DNA from: Chitinophaga arvensicola
GTDB taxonomy: Bacteria; Bacteroidota; Bacteroidia; Chitinophagales; Chitinophagaceae
Reading direction: 5' to 3'
Assembly (NCBI RefSeq): GCF_900110835.1
Contig: NZ_FOJG01000001.1
Coordinates: 1,933,022 to 1,997,021 of the forward strand
DNA: 64,000 nucleotides
Part shown: piece by piece, positions 1-9,579 of the stretch
Numbering within the stretch: the first letter of the stretch is position 1
Layout of the letters: each line of letters opens with the position of its first letter
The notes under the pieces: generated by a model
What the model saw: only the letters and a program-made list of their open reading frames with translations
Database searches by the model: none
What the model was told of the DNA's origin: nothing
Program-made: the position numbers and the translations under genes

Positions 1-940
1 AGGCTGCCATCATGATGTTGTCGCCTTTTTTCAGTTTTTTCTCGTAATCCCACAGGCACAAAGGAATAGTACCGGCAGTGGTATTACCATAGCGGTGAAT
101 ATTCATCATCACTTTTTCTTCCGGTACTTCGATATACTGGGAGGTAGAGGCGATGATACGTTTGTTGGCCTGGTGAGGTACCAGCCATGCAATATCGTCG
201 GCAGTGAGTTTATTACGTTGCATTACGTCCCTGGCTGCTTCTGCCATGTTGGAAACGGCATATTTAAATACCATCTTTCCTTCCTGGTATACATAATGTT
301 CGCGGGCATTTACTGTTTCGAGGGTAGCTGGTTTTACGGAACCACCTGCTTTCATATGCAGGTATTCGCGGCCATGACCGTCGCTTTTCAGGATGCTGTC
401 GATGATGCCGTATCCTTCGGTATTAGGTTCGAGCAGTACGCCACCAGCGCCATCACCAAAGATGATACAGGTAGTTCTGTCGGTATAGTCAATGATAGAG
501 CTCATTTTATCCGCTCCGATGATCATTACTTTCTGATAACGGCCACTTTCGATGAACCGGGCGCCTGTATCCAGTGCGTATAAAAAGCCGGAGCAGGCGG
601 CACTGATATCAAAGCCAAAGGCATTTTTAGCGCCGATTTTGTCGGTTACCACATTGGCAGTAGCCGGGAAAGTCATGTCCGGGGTTACAGTGGCCACAAT
701 TAACAGATCAATTTCTTCCGGAGAAATCCCTCTTTTTTTGCAGATTTCCAGGGCAACCGGTACACACAGATCAGAGGTTCCTTTCCCTTCTCCCTTCAAA
801 ATCCTTCTCTCTGAAATGCCCGTCCGGGTTAATATCCAGTCGTTCGTTGTATCTACTAATTTTTCTAATTCCTGGTTGGTTAGCACGTAATCCGGAACAT
901 ACCCACCCACCGCTGTAATAGCGGCCGTTATTTTATTCAT
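1..940 (-). CDS. fabH: 3-oxoacyl-ACP synthase III (KAS III), 3' end cut by window
   Basis: Condenses acetyl-CoA (or another short acyl-CoA) with malonyl-ACP to start type II fatty acid synthesis in the cytoplasm. I translated the minus strand from the ATG at 940; 313 codons lie in the window and the C-terminus (about 15-20 residues by family length) is off the left edge. The thiolase-fold catalytic triad is visible: Cys116 in SAACSGF, His in PHQAN and Asn in GNTTAGT. The N-terminal part carries the family pattern DWILTRTGI. It is divergent from ruvA across a 190-bp gap. The family and active site are clear; which acyl-CoA primes it cannot be read from this sequence. Confidence 0.95.
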   Translation of the reverse strand, partial: MNKITAAITAVGGYVPDYVLTNQELEKLVDTTNDWILTRTGISERRILKGEGKGTSDLCVPVALEICKKRGISPEEIDLLIVATVTPDMTFPATANVVTDKIGAKNAFGFDISAACSGFLYALDTGARFIESGRYQKVMIIGADKMSSIIDYTDRTTCIIFGDGAGGVLLEPNTEGYGIIDSILKSDGHGREYLHMKAGGSVKPATLETVNAREHYVYQEGKMVFKYAVSNMAEAARDVMQRNKLTADDIAWLVPHQANKRIIASTSQYIEVPEEKVMMNIHRYGNTTAGTIPLCLWDYEKKLKKGDNIMMAA

Positions 941-1029
941 ATAAACTAAATATGTGTTTAAAACGAGGCGTAAAAATACGATATAAACGTATATTTCCTA
1001 AAAAAGTCGAATATGACAAATATTAAGGG

Positions 1030-1059
1030 TTGACAATCGGTTAAAAGTTAGCATCTTTG
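1030..1059 (+). promoter_or_regulatory. Candidate sigma-A promoter of ruvA
   Basis: TTG at 1030-1032, a 19-nt spacer, then CATCTTTG at 1052-1059, one base off the Bacteroidota -7 box TAnnTTTG. A transcript would start near 1064-1066, giving a leader of about 65 nt before the ruvA ATG. Confidence 0.5.
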
Positions 1060-1130
1060 CCCCGGTTTTCCCGAATACATTATTAATCAATTTCCAAAAG
1101 TTTAATTAAATTACTGAACCTTTACCTTGT

Positions 1131-1718
1131 ATGATTGCTTATCTGAATGGAAAATTAGCATATAAGTCCCCTGCTCTTGTTCATATGGATGTGAATGGAA
1201 TCGGTTATGAAGTACAGATTAGCCTCAACACATATTCCCGGATACAGAATATGGAAAGCTGTAAACTGTTAACCTTCCTCCAGATTAAAGAAGATGCACA
1301 TACCTTATATGGTTTTTTTGAAGAGGCAGAAAGAAGCCTTTTTCTCCTGTTGATCAGCGTTTCAGGGGTCGGTGCCAGCACCGCGCGCATGATGTTGTCT
1401 TCTTTACAACCAGAAGATGTACAACGTGCCATTATGATGGAAAATGAGAAAATGCTGGAAAGTGTAAAGGGAATAGGTGCGAAAACAGCCAAAAGAATTA
1501 TACTGGAGCTCAAGGACAAAATGATCAAGCACAAAGATACCGGTCTACATTTATCTTCAGCGGTAAACAATACAATTCATGAAGATGCGTTAAATGCTCT
1601 GATAACTCTGGGTATAGCCCGGAACATGGCAGATTCGGCGATACAAAAGGTTATGAAAAGTGAGCCACTATTGCAAAACTTGGAAGAGCTCATAAAGAAG
1701 GCCCTGAAAAGTTTATAA
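1131..1718 (+). CDS. ruvA: Holliday junction branch migration protein RuvA
   Basis: DNA-binding subunit of the RuvAB branch-migration motor, which acts on Holliday junctions during recombinational repair. The 195-residue length is normal. It shows an N-terminal OB-fold domain (about 1-62, ending near LYGFFEEAER), tandem helix-hairpin-helix motifs (SGVGAST and KGIGAKTAKR) and a C-terminal three-helix domain that would contact RuvB. The ATG at 1131 has the expected N-terminus (MIAYLNGK). sprA starts 34 bp downstream on the same strand, so the two may be cotranscribed; ruvA next to sprA is an arrangement I recall from other Bacteroidota. Confidence 0.97.
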   Translation: MIAYLNGKLAYKSPALVHMDVNGIGYEVQISLNTYSRIQNMESCKLLTFLQIKEDAHTLYGFFEEAERSLFLLLISVSGVGASTARMMLSSLQPEDVQRAIMMENEKMLESVKGIGAKTAKRIILELKDKMIKHKDTGLHLSSAVNNTIHEDALNALITLGIARNMADSAIQKVMKSEPLLQNLEELIKKALKSL

Positions 1719-1752
1719 TAAATAATAAAATCCTCTATAAAACCTATTTTTC

Positions 1753-4700
1753 TTGGCAAGAAAGACATACTATGGTGCATTTGCAGTCATAGCAATTGTA
1801 TCCTTTATCATTGTTGATACTGCCGCTAGGGATCGTTCTGGGAATCTGAAATTATCGAGAAGGAGATGGATGCCGGATACCACCATTACAGGTCAAACCA
1901 AAATCGATACTACCGGGAAAAAAGATACCTTGAAATACCCCCTTCAGGACAGACGCGGCCCCAAAATAACGGATCAGGGGTCAGGGAATGCTATTGACCT
2001 GAAAGATCCTTCAAATATCAACAAATCAGTAGAGTACGATCCGGTTACCAAACAATACACCGTTACCGAAAAAATCGGTAACCAGTATTATCGTAACCCT
2101 ACTTATATGAACTTCGACGAGTTCTATAAATTACAATCCAAACAAAGCGAACAAGACTACTGGCAGAAAAGGGCCAGCGCACTCGGTAACCTCAACCAGC
2201 GCGCCAACGGACCTACCCTGTACAATGGCAATAACCTCTTCGATCGCATCTTCGGTGGCAGTAAGGTAGATATCCGCCCACAAGGTAGCCTGGACCTCAC
2301 TTTCGGCTACCAGGGACAAAATATCAAAAACCCCGTTCTGGTAGAACAAGCCAGGAAAAACGGCGGCTTCAACTTTGATATGGGTATTAACATGAACGTG
2401 GTAGGGAAGATCGGAGATAAACTGAAACTGATTACCAACTATAATACCCAGTCACAGTTCGACTTTGAGAACCAGGTGAAACTGGAATATACCGGCTACA
2501 GCGATGAAATTATCAAGAAAATAGAAGCCGGTAACGTAAGCTTCCCCCTGCGTAGCTCCCTCATCTCCGGGATCCAGTCGCTCTTCGGGGTGAAAACACA
2601 GTTGCAGTTCGGACGCTTAACCGTTACCAGCGTTCTCTCTAACCAGAAGTCACAGAAGCAGAACCTCATGCTCAAAGGCGGTACCCAGGTACAGGATTAC
2701 AACCTGAGAGCCGATGAATATGAAGATAACCGCCACTTCCTGCTGGCGCAATACTTCCGTAATAACTTCAACACCGCCATGTCGAACCTGCCGGTGATCA
2801 AGTCGCTGGTAAATATCACCCGGCTGGAAGTGTGGGTCACCAATAAAACCGGCGCCACCACGCAAACCCGCGACATCGTGGGGTTAATGGATCTGGCCGA
2901 ACAGGAACCCTACAATACGGCACACGTAAAACCGCTCACCAGCTCCAAACTACCGGACAGAGCAACGAACGATCTCTATACAAACCTGATCAGCGATCCT
3001 GCCAGCCGGAACACCGGAACTGTGGTAAGCCGCTTACTGAACCTGGGCCTGCAGCCGGTGTCAGAGTTTGAAAAAACATTTGCCCGTAAGCTCGATTCCA
3101 CCGAGTATATCTATAACAAACAGCTGGGCTTCATCTCCCTGAACCAGCAACTGCAACCGGATGAAGTACTGGCCGTTGCCTATCAGTATACCTACAACGG
3201 AAGGGTATACCAGGTGGGTGAATTTTCCCAGGATGTTCCCCCGGATCAGAATAACAGCGCCAATCAGCCTGTATTGTTCCTGAAATTACTGAAAGCCACA
3301 TCTGCCCGTCCTACCCTCCCGGTATGGGACCTGATGATGAAAAATATATACGCCACCGGCGCCTTCCAGGTAAATAAGGAAGATTTCCGCATGGATGTTT
3401 ACTATAAAGATCCCGGCGCTGAAGGAAGACCACCCAGTGACAAAAGATATATCCCCGATGCAAAAGGTGACTACGCAGGTGCTCCGATTATTACCATCCT
3501 GAATCTCGACCGGCTTAACAACCAGCTGGATCCGCAACCGGATGGCGTGTTCGATTATGTGGAAGGATATACCATCAATTCCCTGAACGGTAAAATCATG
3601 TTTCCCGTGCTGGAACCTTTTGCCGATGGCTTGAAGAAAGCTTTTAATGGGGATGCCGCACTCGAAAAACAATACCTCTACAACGTATTATACGATTCCA
3701 TTAAAGTAGTGGCCCAGCAGTTCCCGCAACTGAACCGCTATGTGATCCGGGGATCCTATAAATCTGCCAGCACCTCGGAAATTAATCTCGGCTCCGGTAC
3801 CACCATCCCGCCAGGATCCGTTGTGGTAACAGCCGGCGGTCAGCAACTCCGGGAAAATGTGGATTATATCATCGACTATAACCTCGGCCGGTTGAAAATT
3901 ATCAATGGTGGCGTACTCAACTCCGGTGTACCTATCAATGTGCAGTTTGAAAATAACTCCCTGTTCGGGCAACAGGTCCGTAACTATTTTGGTACCCGCC
4001 TGGATTACCTGGTCAATGATAAGTTAAGTCTCGGTGGTACGGTAGTCCGCATGAGCGAAAGACCTTACTACCAGAAAGTAAACTATGGGGAAGATCCTAT
4101 CAAAAATACCATGGTAGGTTTCGATGCGAACTATGCCTCTGAATGGAAAGGACTGAACCGCTTCCTGGATAAATTGCCCAACTATAACAGTACTACTCCT
4201 TCCAATATCCTCTTCACCGGTGAGGTAGCCCGCTTATTCCCGGGGCACAGTAAACTGGTGAATGAGCCAGGCAGCAAAAGCGGTACAGCTTATATAGATG
4301 ACTTTGAAGGAGTGAAAAGTGGATACGACCTGAAATTCCCGGCCACCAGCTGGGCCCTGGCCTCTACGCCGAAAGGCGCCACCGATGCCAGCGGAAGGGT
4401 GATGTTCCCGGAAGCAGATCTTAATAATATACTGGATTACGGAAAAAACAGGGCAAAACTGGCCTGGTACATTATCGAGCCTACCCTGCAATTGCCTAAA
4501 TCACCAAATCTGCCAGCCGGTATTTCTGTGGATGATCAGTCAGATCCCCGTGTAAGGCTGGTGTATCAGAAAGAAGTATTTAAAAACAGATCTACCGACT
4601 TCGGTCAGAGCCAGTTAAGTACCCTCGATCTGGCTTACTACCCAACCGAAAAAGGGCCATACAACTTTACCAACACGCTCGGCGCCATGGATCGTGATGG

Positions 4701-7700
4701 TCACCTGGCAAGGCCCCAGGCCAAATGGGGGGGCATCATGAGAGCGATCGATAACAGTGACTTCGAAACTGCTAACATAGAATACATCGAATTCTGGATC
4801 CAGGATCCGTTTATCAAACAGCCTAACAGCACAGGCGGTTCCCTGTATTTCAACCTTGGTAACGTTTCGGAAGATATCCTCAAGGATTCCAAGAAATTCT
4901 TTGAGAATGGAATGCCGAATCCCACCCAGGACCCGAATAAAATCGACTCTTCCAAATGGGGCCGTGTTCCTAAATTCCAGCAACAGATCACCCAGGCCTT
5001 CGATAATGACCCCAATATCCGGGCTTACCAGGATGTGGGTTACGACGGTTTAAGATCTCAGGATGAAGCTGCCTTCTATAAAGGATACATGGATACATTG
5101 CGCCAGAATTTTGGTGGTAGTCCCGTATACAACCGTGCAGTACAGGATCCGGCAAATGATGATTATAAGCATTATCGCGATCCGGTATATAACGGACTTA
5201 CCATTCTGCAACGCTATAAAAACATCAGCAACCCCGAAGGTAACTCCCCGGTGTCTGATCCGAAATCGCAGTTTTCTTCCGCTGCCACCAATATTCCCGA
5301 ATCAGAAGACCTGAACCGGGATAATACCATGAATGAAACAGAAGAATACTTCCAGTACCGGGTTGATCTGAAACCCAATATGGCAGTAGGCTCCAACTTC
5401 ATTGTGGATAAAATTGAGGCAGATGTTACTTTACCAAACAACCAGAAAACGACAGAAACCTGGTATCAGTTTAAAGTGCCTTTGAACCAGTTCAACGCAA
5501 AAGTGGGTAACATCCCGGATTTCAAATCCATCCGCTTCATGCGTATGTTCCTCACCAACTTCAATGACTCCATTGTAGTACGTTTCGCCAAACTGGAACT
5601 GGTACGTAACCAATGGCGCCGTTACATGTATGAACTGCGTCCCGGAGATCCGATTCCTTTGGATAACTCCACTACGTTCAATTCTTCTGCTGTAAATATT
5701 GAAGAAAACTCTTCCCGCACACCTATTCCATATGTGCTGCCTCCGGGAGTAGTAAGACAAAATACCATCAGCACCAATAATACCACCCTGCAGCTGAATG
5801 AACAATCACTTTCCGTGCAGCTGTGTAACCTGAAAGATGGTGAAATACGCGCCCTGTATAAAACCCTGAACATGGATCTGCGTCAGTACAAGAGAATGCA
5901 GATGTATATCCACGCAGAAGCAGTAGGCGCAGCCACTGCCCTGAAAGATGGACAGGTACAGGCAGTGATCCGTATTGGTAGCGATTTCGTGAGCAACTAT
6001 TACGAATACCGTATTCCACTGAAAGTAACGGATTGGAACGGACCTAAAACAGCACTCGACATCTGGCCGGAACGTAATAATCTCGACCTGATGATGGCGC
6101 AACTCAGCTCCCTGAAACAGAAACGTAATATGTGCGATTCCTGTTCCCCGCTGCTGCCTTACCCGGCTAATCCGGTTGCCGATCAGTATGGAAACTTTAT
6201 GACGGTCATCGGTAACCCGAGCCTGGGTGATGCGCGTACCATGATGATCGGTATCCTGAATCCTAAAGACGACGGACAGCCCCGCTGTGCTGAAGTATGG
6301 CTAGATGAACTCCGCCTCTCTGATTTTGATGAGAAAGGAGGATATGCCGCATTGGCCCGTGTAGATGTACAACTCTCAGATCTGGGATCGATCTCGGTTT
6401 CGGGTAACATGCACACCGCCGGCTTCGGTAACATCGACCAGCGTGTAAATGAACGTTTCAGGGATAACTTCCTGCAATATGATGCTGCGGCTAATCTCGA
6501 CCTCGGTAAATTATTGCCGAAAAAAGCCGGTATCTCTATTCCTGTATACGCCGGCTACTCACAGTCTGCCAGCAACCCCGAATATGATCCTTATGACCTG
6601 GATATAAAACTGAAAGATAAAATAGCCCTCGCCCGAAACCGGCGGGAGAAAGATTCTATCCGGCGGGATGCGCAGGACTTCACCTCTATCAAGAGCCTGA
6701 ATTTTACCAACGTCCGGAAACTGAACCTGGGCGCCGGTGGTAAACGACACCTTTGGGATATAGAAAACTTTGATCTCAGCTATTCCTTCTCCCAGATCAC
6801 GCGGCATAACCCGCTGATTGAAAGTGACCTCCTCACCAAACACCGTGGAGGCCTGGGATACAATTATGCCGGTCAGCCACATTACCTTGAGCCATTCAAA
6901 AAACTGATCAAAAGTAAAACGCACTGGCTCGACCTGATCCGCGATTTCAATATCAACTATGTACCGTCTATCCTGAGTTTCAGGGCAGATATCTCCAGGC
7001 AGTTTGGGGCCACCCGCGTGCGCAACGTAGGCGGTGACGTGAAATACCAACTCCCGGAAACCTATAACAAGTACTTTACGTTTGATCGTTATTATACGGT
7101 GAAGTGGGATCTTTCCCGTAGTATCAACTTTGAGTTCAATGCGGTGAACAACGCCCGCATCGATGAACCCAACGGACGTATCGATAACGGCGCCAAAAAA
7201 GATACTGTAAGGAAGAACTTCTTTAAAGGTGGCCGTAATACCAACTACATGCACAACGCCAACTTCACGTATACTTTGCCTACGTCGAAGTTCCCGGCGC
7301 TCAGCTGGACGAATATCGCCTTCGGGTACAGCACGGAATACCGCTGGACCGGCGCTTCACAGCTAGCATTATACCTCGGAAACGCGATCGAAAACTCCCA
7401 GCAGAAAACGCTGACAGCGGAATTCAAATTCGTGGAACTCTATAATAAATCGAAGTTCCTGCGAGAGATCAATGCCCGAAAACCGCAAAGCAATAACAAT
7501 CAGAATAGTAATAATAAAAACGCCAACGGCAGCCAGCAGCCGAATCAGAACCAGACAGCTTCCAACAGCGAAATATCGCCATGGGTCAAAGGCTTGCTGA
7601 AACCACTGATGATGCTGAAACGGATAGGGTTCAACTACAACGAAAACGCGGGTACCCGTTTGCCGGGTTACATCGACAGTACCAAGATTATTGGGATGAA

Positions 7701-9021
7701 CTGGGCCACCATGGCGCCGGGACTGAACTTCGTATTCGGTTATCAGCCAGACAGAAAATGGCTCGACCGCTTTGCACAGAAAGGATTGATCACACCGGAT
7801 ACCCTGTTCAATATCCAGGCACAACAACAGTTTACACAAAGATGGGATTTACAGGCCCAGCTGGAACCCGTGAACGATCTGCGTATCGATCTGACCATGA
7901 CCAAGTCGTTTACCAAAACGCATACGGAATTGTTCAAAAACCTGACGGATCCTTCCAACTTCCAGCACCTGAGCCCATACGATGCCGGTGGTTTTGAGAT
8001 TACCTATATCGCTATCAAAACCATGTTCGGAAAGATCAATACGTCAGATGGTGTTTCACAGACCTTCCGCAATTTTGAATCTTACCGGAATACTATCTCG
8101 AAACGACTGGGCGCGGTCAACCCTTACAATAAAGACGCGGGCATCCCATCCACAGATCCCAAAGATCCTACATATGCGTACGGCTATACCCGTTATGCAC
8201 AGGATGTGCTGATACCAGCCTTCCTGGCGGCATACACCGGTACCAGCCCGGATAAGGTGTCGCTGCTGAAACAGGGAAATGATAATGTGAAGAGCAACCC
8301 TTTCAGTAACTATATTCCGAAACCGAACTGGAGCCTGACTTACAACGGCCTTACCAAGCTGGAGCCATTCCGTTCGTTCCTGACCAATTTCACCATCAGG
8401 CACGCTTACACCGGAACGCTGAGCATGAACTCCTATAATACTTCCATGTATTTCGAAGATCCGCGCCTCACCGGCTTCCCGGCGTTCAGAGATACTGTAT
8501 CCGGAAATTATTATCCTTATTTCCTGGTACCGAACCTCACGCTGACAGAATCATTCTCTCCATTACTCGGAGTAGACATGACCTTCGTGAACAGCCTTAA
8601 CGCCAGGGTGGAATTCAGAAAGAGCCGCTCCCTCAGTTTGAGTCTGATCGATTATCAGCTCACCGAAGTGCGTTCCAGCGAGATTATCATCGGTGCCGGT
8701 TACCGCGTAAGAGGCGTACAGATGCCGTTCTCACTGAACAAAAATGGTGGCAAGAAACTCCAGAACGATATGAACTTCAGGCTGGACCTGAGCTTCCGGG
8801 ACGATAAAACAGCCAATAACCGTTTAGATGCCGACCTGTCTATCCCAACCAGCGGGCAGAAGGTAATAGGCATTTCCCCTTCCATTGACTATGTGGTCAA
8901 TAACAGGCTGAACTTACGTTTCTTCTACGACAGAAGACAAACCATACCAGTGATCTCTACCGCTTACCCGATTACCAGTACCAGCGGTGGTATTACCTTC
9001 CGGTTTGTATTGTCGCAGTAA
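1753..9021 (+). CDS. sprA: SprA/Sov, outer-membrane translocon of the type IX secretion system
   Basis: A 2422-residue protein matching the size and texture of the SprA/Sov family (about 2400-2500 residues), the giant single-chain beta-barrel through which T9SS cargo crosses the outer membrane and which gliding adhesins need. N-terminal hydrophobic segment at about residues 7-22, then a long series of amphipathic beta-strand stretches rich in N, Y, F and G, and an aromatic-containing barrel-like end (ITFRFVLSQ). A low-complexity N/Q/S linker lies near residues 1910-1935. The frame opens only after a TAA at 1738-1740 and contains no ATG near the N-terminus, so the TTG at 1753 is the best start. 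A strong terminator follows at 9037-9105. Several probable T9SS substrates and partners lie elsewhere in the window. Confidence 0.95.
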   Translation: MARKTYYGAFAVIAIVSFIIVDTAARDRSGNLKLSRRRWMPDTTITGQTKIDTTGKKDTLKYPLQDRRGPKITDQGSGNAIDLKDPSNINKSVEYDPVTKQYTVTEKIGNQYYRNPTYMNFDEFYKLQSKQSEQDYWQKRASALGNLNQRANGPTLYNGNNLFDRIFGGSKVDIRPQGSLDLTFGYQGQNIKNPVLVEQARKNGGFNFDMGINMNVVGKIGDKLKLITNYNTQSQFDFENQVKLEYTGYSDEIIKKIEAGNVSFPLRSSLISGIQSLFGVKTQLQFGRLTVTSVLSNQKSQKQNLMLKGGTQVQDYNLRADEYEDNRHFLLAQYFRNNFNTAMSNLPVIKSLVNITRLEVWVTNKTGATTQTRDIVGLMDLAEQEPYNTAHVKPLTSSKLPDRATNDLYTNLISDPASRNTGTVVSRLLNLGLQPVSEFEKTFARKLDSTEYIYNKQLGFISLNQQLQPDEVLAVAYQYTYNGRVYQVGEFSQDVPPDQNNSANQPVLFLKLLKATSARPTLPVWDLMMKNIYATGAFQVNKEDFRMDVYYKDPGAEGRPPSDKRYIPDAKGDYAGAPIITILNLDRLNNQLDPQPDGVFDYVEGYTINSLNGKIMFPVLEPFADGLKKAFNGDAALEKQYLYNVLYDSIKVVAQQFPQLNRYVIRGSYKSASTSEINLGSGTTIPPGSVVVTAGGQQLRENVDYIIDYNLGRLKIINGGVLNSGVPINVQFENNSLFGQQVRNYFGTRLDYLVNDKLSLGGTVVRMSERPYYQKVNYGEDPIKNTMVGFDANYASEWKGLNRFLDKLPNYNSTTPSNILFTGEVARLFPGHSKLVNEPGSKSGTAYIDDFEGVKSGYDLKFPATSWALASTPKGATDASGRVMFPEADLNNILDYGKNRAKLAWYIIEPTLQLPKSPNLPAGISVDDQSDPRVRLVYQKEVFKNRSTDFGQSQLSTLDLAYYPTEKGPYNFTNTLGAMDRDGHLARPQAKWGGIMRAIDNSDFETANIEYIEFWIQDPFIKQPNSTGGSLYFNLGNVSEDILKDSKKFFENGMPNPTQDPNKIDSSKWGRVPKFQQQITQAFDNDPNIRAYQDVGYDGLRSQDEAAFYKGYMDTLRQNFGGSPVYNRAVQDPANDDYKHYRDPVYNGLTILQRYKNISNPEGNSPVSDPKSQFSSAATNIPESEDLNRDNTMNETEEYFQYRVDLKPNMAVGSNFIVDKIEADVTLPNNQKTTETWYQFKVPLNQFNAKVGNIPDFKSIRFMRMFLTNFNDSIVVRFAKLELVRNQWRRYMYELRPGDPIPLDNSTTFNSSAVNIEENSSRTPIPYVLPPGVVRQNTISTNNTTLQLNEQSLSVQLCNLKDGEIRALYKTLNMDLRQYKRMQMYIHAEAVGAATALKDGQVQAVIRIGSDFVSNYYEYRIPLKVTDWNGPKTALDIWPERNNLDLMMAQLSSLKQKRNMCDSCSPLLPYPANPVADQYGNFMTVIGNPSLGDARTMMIGILNPKDDGQPRCAEVWLDELRLSDFDEKGGYAALARVDVQLSDLGSISVSGNMHTAGFGNIDQRVNERFRDNFLQYDAAANLDLGKLLPKKAGISIPVYAGYSQSASNPEYDPYDLDIKLKDKIALARNRREKDSIRRDAQDFTSIKSLNFTNVRKLNLGAGGKRHLWDIENFDLSYSFSQITRHNPLIESDLLTKHRGGLGYNYAGQPHYLEPFKKLIKSKTHWLDLIRDFNINYVPSILSFRADISRQFGATRVRNVGGDVKYQLPETYNKYFTFDRYYTVKWDLSRSINFEFNAVNNARIDEPNGRIDNGAKKDTVRKNFFKGGRNTNYMHNANFTYTLPTSKFPALSWTNIAFGYSTEYRWTGASQLALYLGNAIENSQQKTLTAEFKFVELYNKSKFLREINARKPQSNNNQNSNNKNANGSQQPNQNQTASNSEISPWVKGLLKPLMMLKRIGFNYNENAGTRLPGYIDSTKIIGMNWATMAPGLNFVFGYQPDRKWLDRFAQKGLITPDTLFNIQAQQQFTQRWDLQAQLEPVNDLRIDLTMTKSFTKTHTELFKNLTDPSNFQHLSPYDAGGFEITYIAIKTMFGKINTSDGVSQTFRNFESYRNTISKRLGAVNPYNKDAGIPSTDPKDPTYAYGYTRYAQDVLIPAFLAAYTGTSPDKVSLLKQGNDNVKSNPFSNYIPKPNWSLTYNGLTKLEPFRSFLTNFTIRHAYTGTLSMNSYNTSMYFEDPRLTGFPAFRDTVSGNYYPYFLVPNLTLTESFSPLLGVDMTFVNSLNARVEFRKSRSLSLSLIDYQLTEVRSSEIIIGAGYRVRGVQMPFSLNKNGGKKLQNDMNFRLDLSFRDDKTANNRLDADLSIPTSGQKVIGISPSIDYVVNNRLNLRFFYDRRQTIPVISTAYPITSTSGGITFRFVLSQ

Positions 9022-9036
9022 GGAATAAATATATAT

Positions 9037-9105
9037 AACGGATTTGTAGTTAGATGGAAAACGCCACTAAGTGTCACGTTTATCTAATTACAAATCCGTT
9101 TTTCT
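9037..9105 (+). terminator. Rho-independent terminator after sprA
   Basis: Arms 9037-9055 and 9082-9100 pair over 19 bp with one G-U pair (AACGGATTTGTAGTTAGAT against ATCTAATTACAAATCCGTT). They are followed at once by a T-rich run. It lies 16 nt after the sprA stop. Confidence 0.85.
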
Positions 9106-9130
9106 TAACCCGGGATTCGTAATTATTTGC

Positions 9131-9138
9131 TAGGTTTG
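9131..9138 (+). promoter_or_regulatory. -7 box (TAGGTTTG) of the Cys-protein/TonB operon
   Basis: Exact TAnnTTTG match ending 4 nt before the GTG at 9143, so the predicted first transcribed base falls at or next to the start codon. No good -33 TTG is visible at the usual spacing. Confidence 0.5.
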
Positions 9139-9142
9139 CGGC

Positions 9143-9514
9143 GTGAAACTGTTCGGGGTCATATGCATCTTTCTCGGTTTGCTGTTACAAAATTTCAGCA
9201 GAAGCGTAATCGTTATGCAGTTTAAGGCCAACCAGTCTTATATCGCCAGTGTATTGTGTGAAAATAAGAACAAGCCCGAAATGCATTGTAATGGTCGTTG
9301 CCATCTTAAAAAAGAACTCGACCGCGACGCACAACAGGATAAAAATACCAGCAGCGGAAAGGATAAATATGAAGTGATGTTCATCGATGCCTTACAATCT
9401 TTTCAAACTGCTCCACCAGCTGATCAACTGATTTTCATTTCTTATTATAAGGCGCCCAGCCTGGATACCCTTATCCCATCCATCTTCCATCCGCCGCAGT
9501 GGTCAGTAGCTTAA
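9143..9514 (+). CDS. Small membrane-anchored protein with Cys-x9-Cys-x3-Cys motif, function unknown
   Basis: A 123-residue protein starting at GTG 9143. Residues 3-16 are hydrophobic (signal anchor or signal peptide). A conserved-looking cluster follows: Cys39, Cys49 and Cys53 in the context LCENKNKPEMHCNGRCHLKK, with His48 and His54 next to the cysteines. After that comes a charged stretch and a C-terminus without a second membrane segment. I recall uncharacterised Bacteroidota proteins of this type (CENK..P...CNGKC..) next to TonB receptor genes. The Cys/His spacing suggests metal binding or a disulfide on the periplasmic side, but that is inference. It is the first gene of a run with the receptor at 9580 and the propeller lipoprotein at 11867. 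Confidence 0.75.
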   Translation: MKLFGVICIFLGLLLQNFSRSVIVMQFKANQSYIASVLCENKNKPEMHCNGRCHLKKELDRDAQQDKNTSSGKDKYEVMFIDALQSFQTAPPADQLIFISYYKAPSLDTLIPSIFHPPQWSVA

Positions 9515-9579
9515 TGTGATTACTTATACTACCTGACTAACCCTGTTCGCCAATGGCGGACAGTCAATGATGTACATAC

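Noticed and set aside
7581..8212. Plus-strand alternative frames inside sprA
   Set aside because: Shadow frames of a well-supported giant gene.
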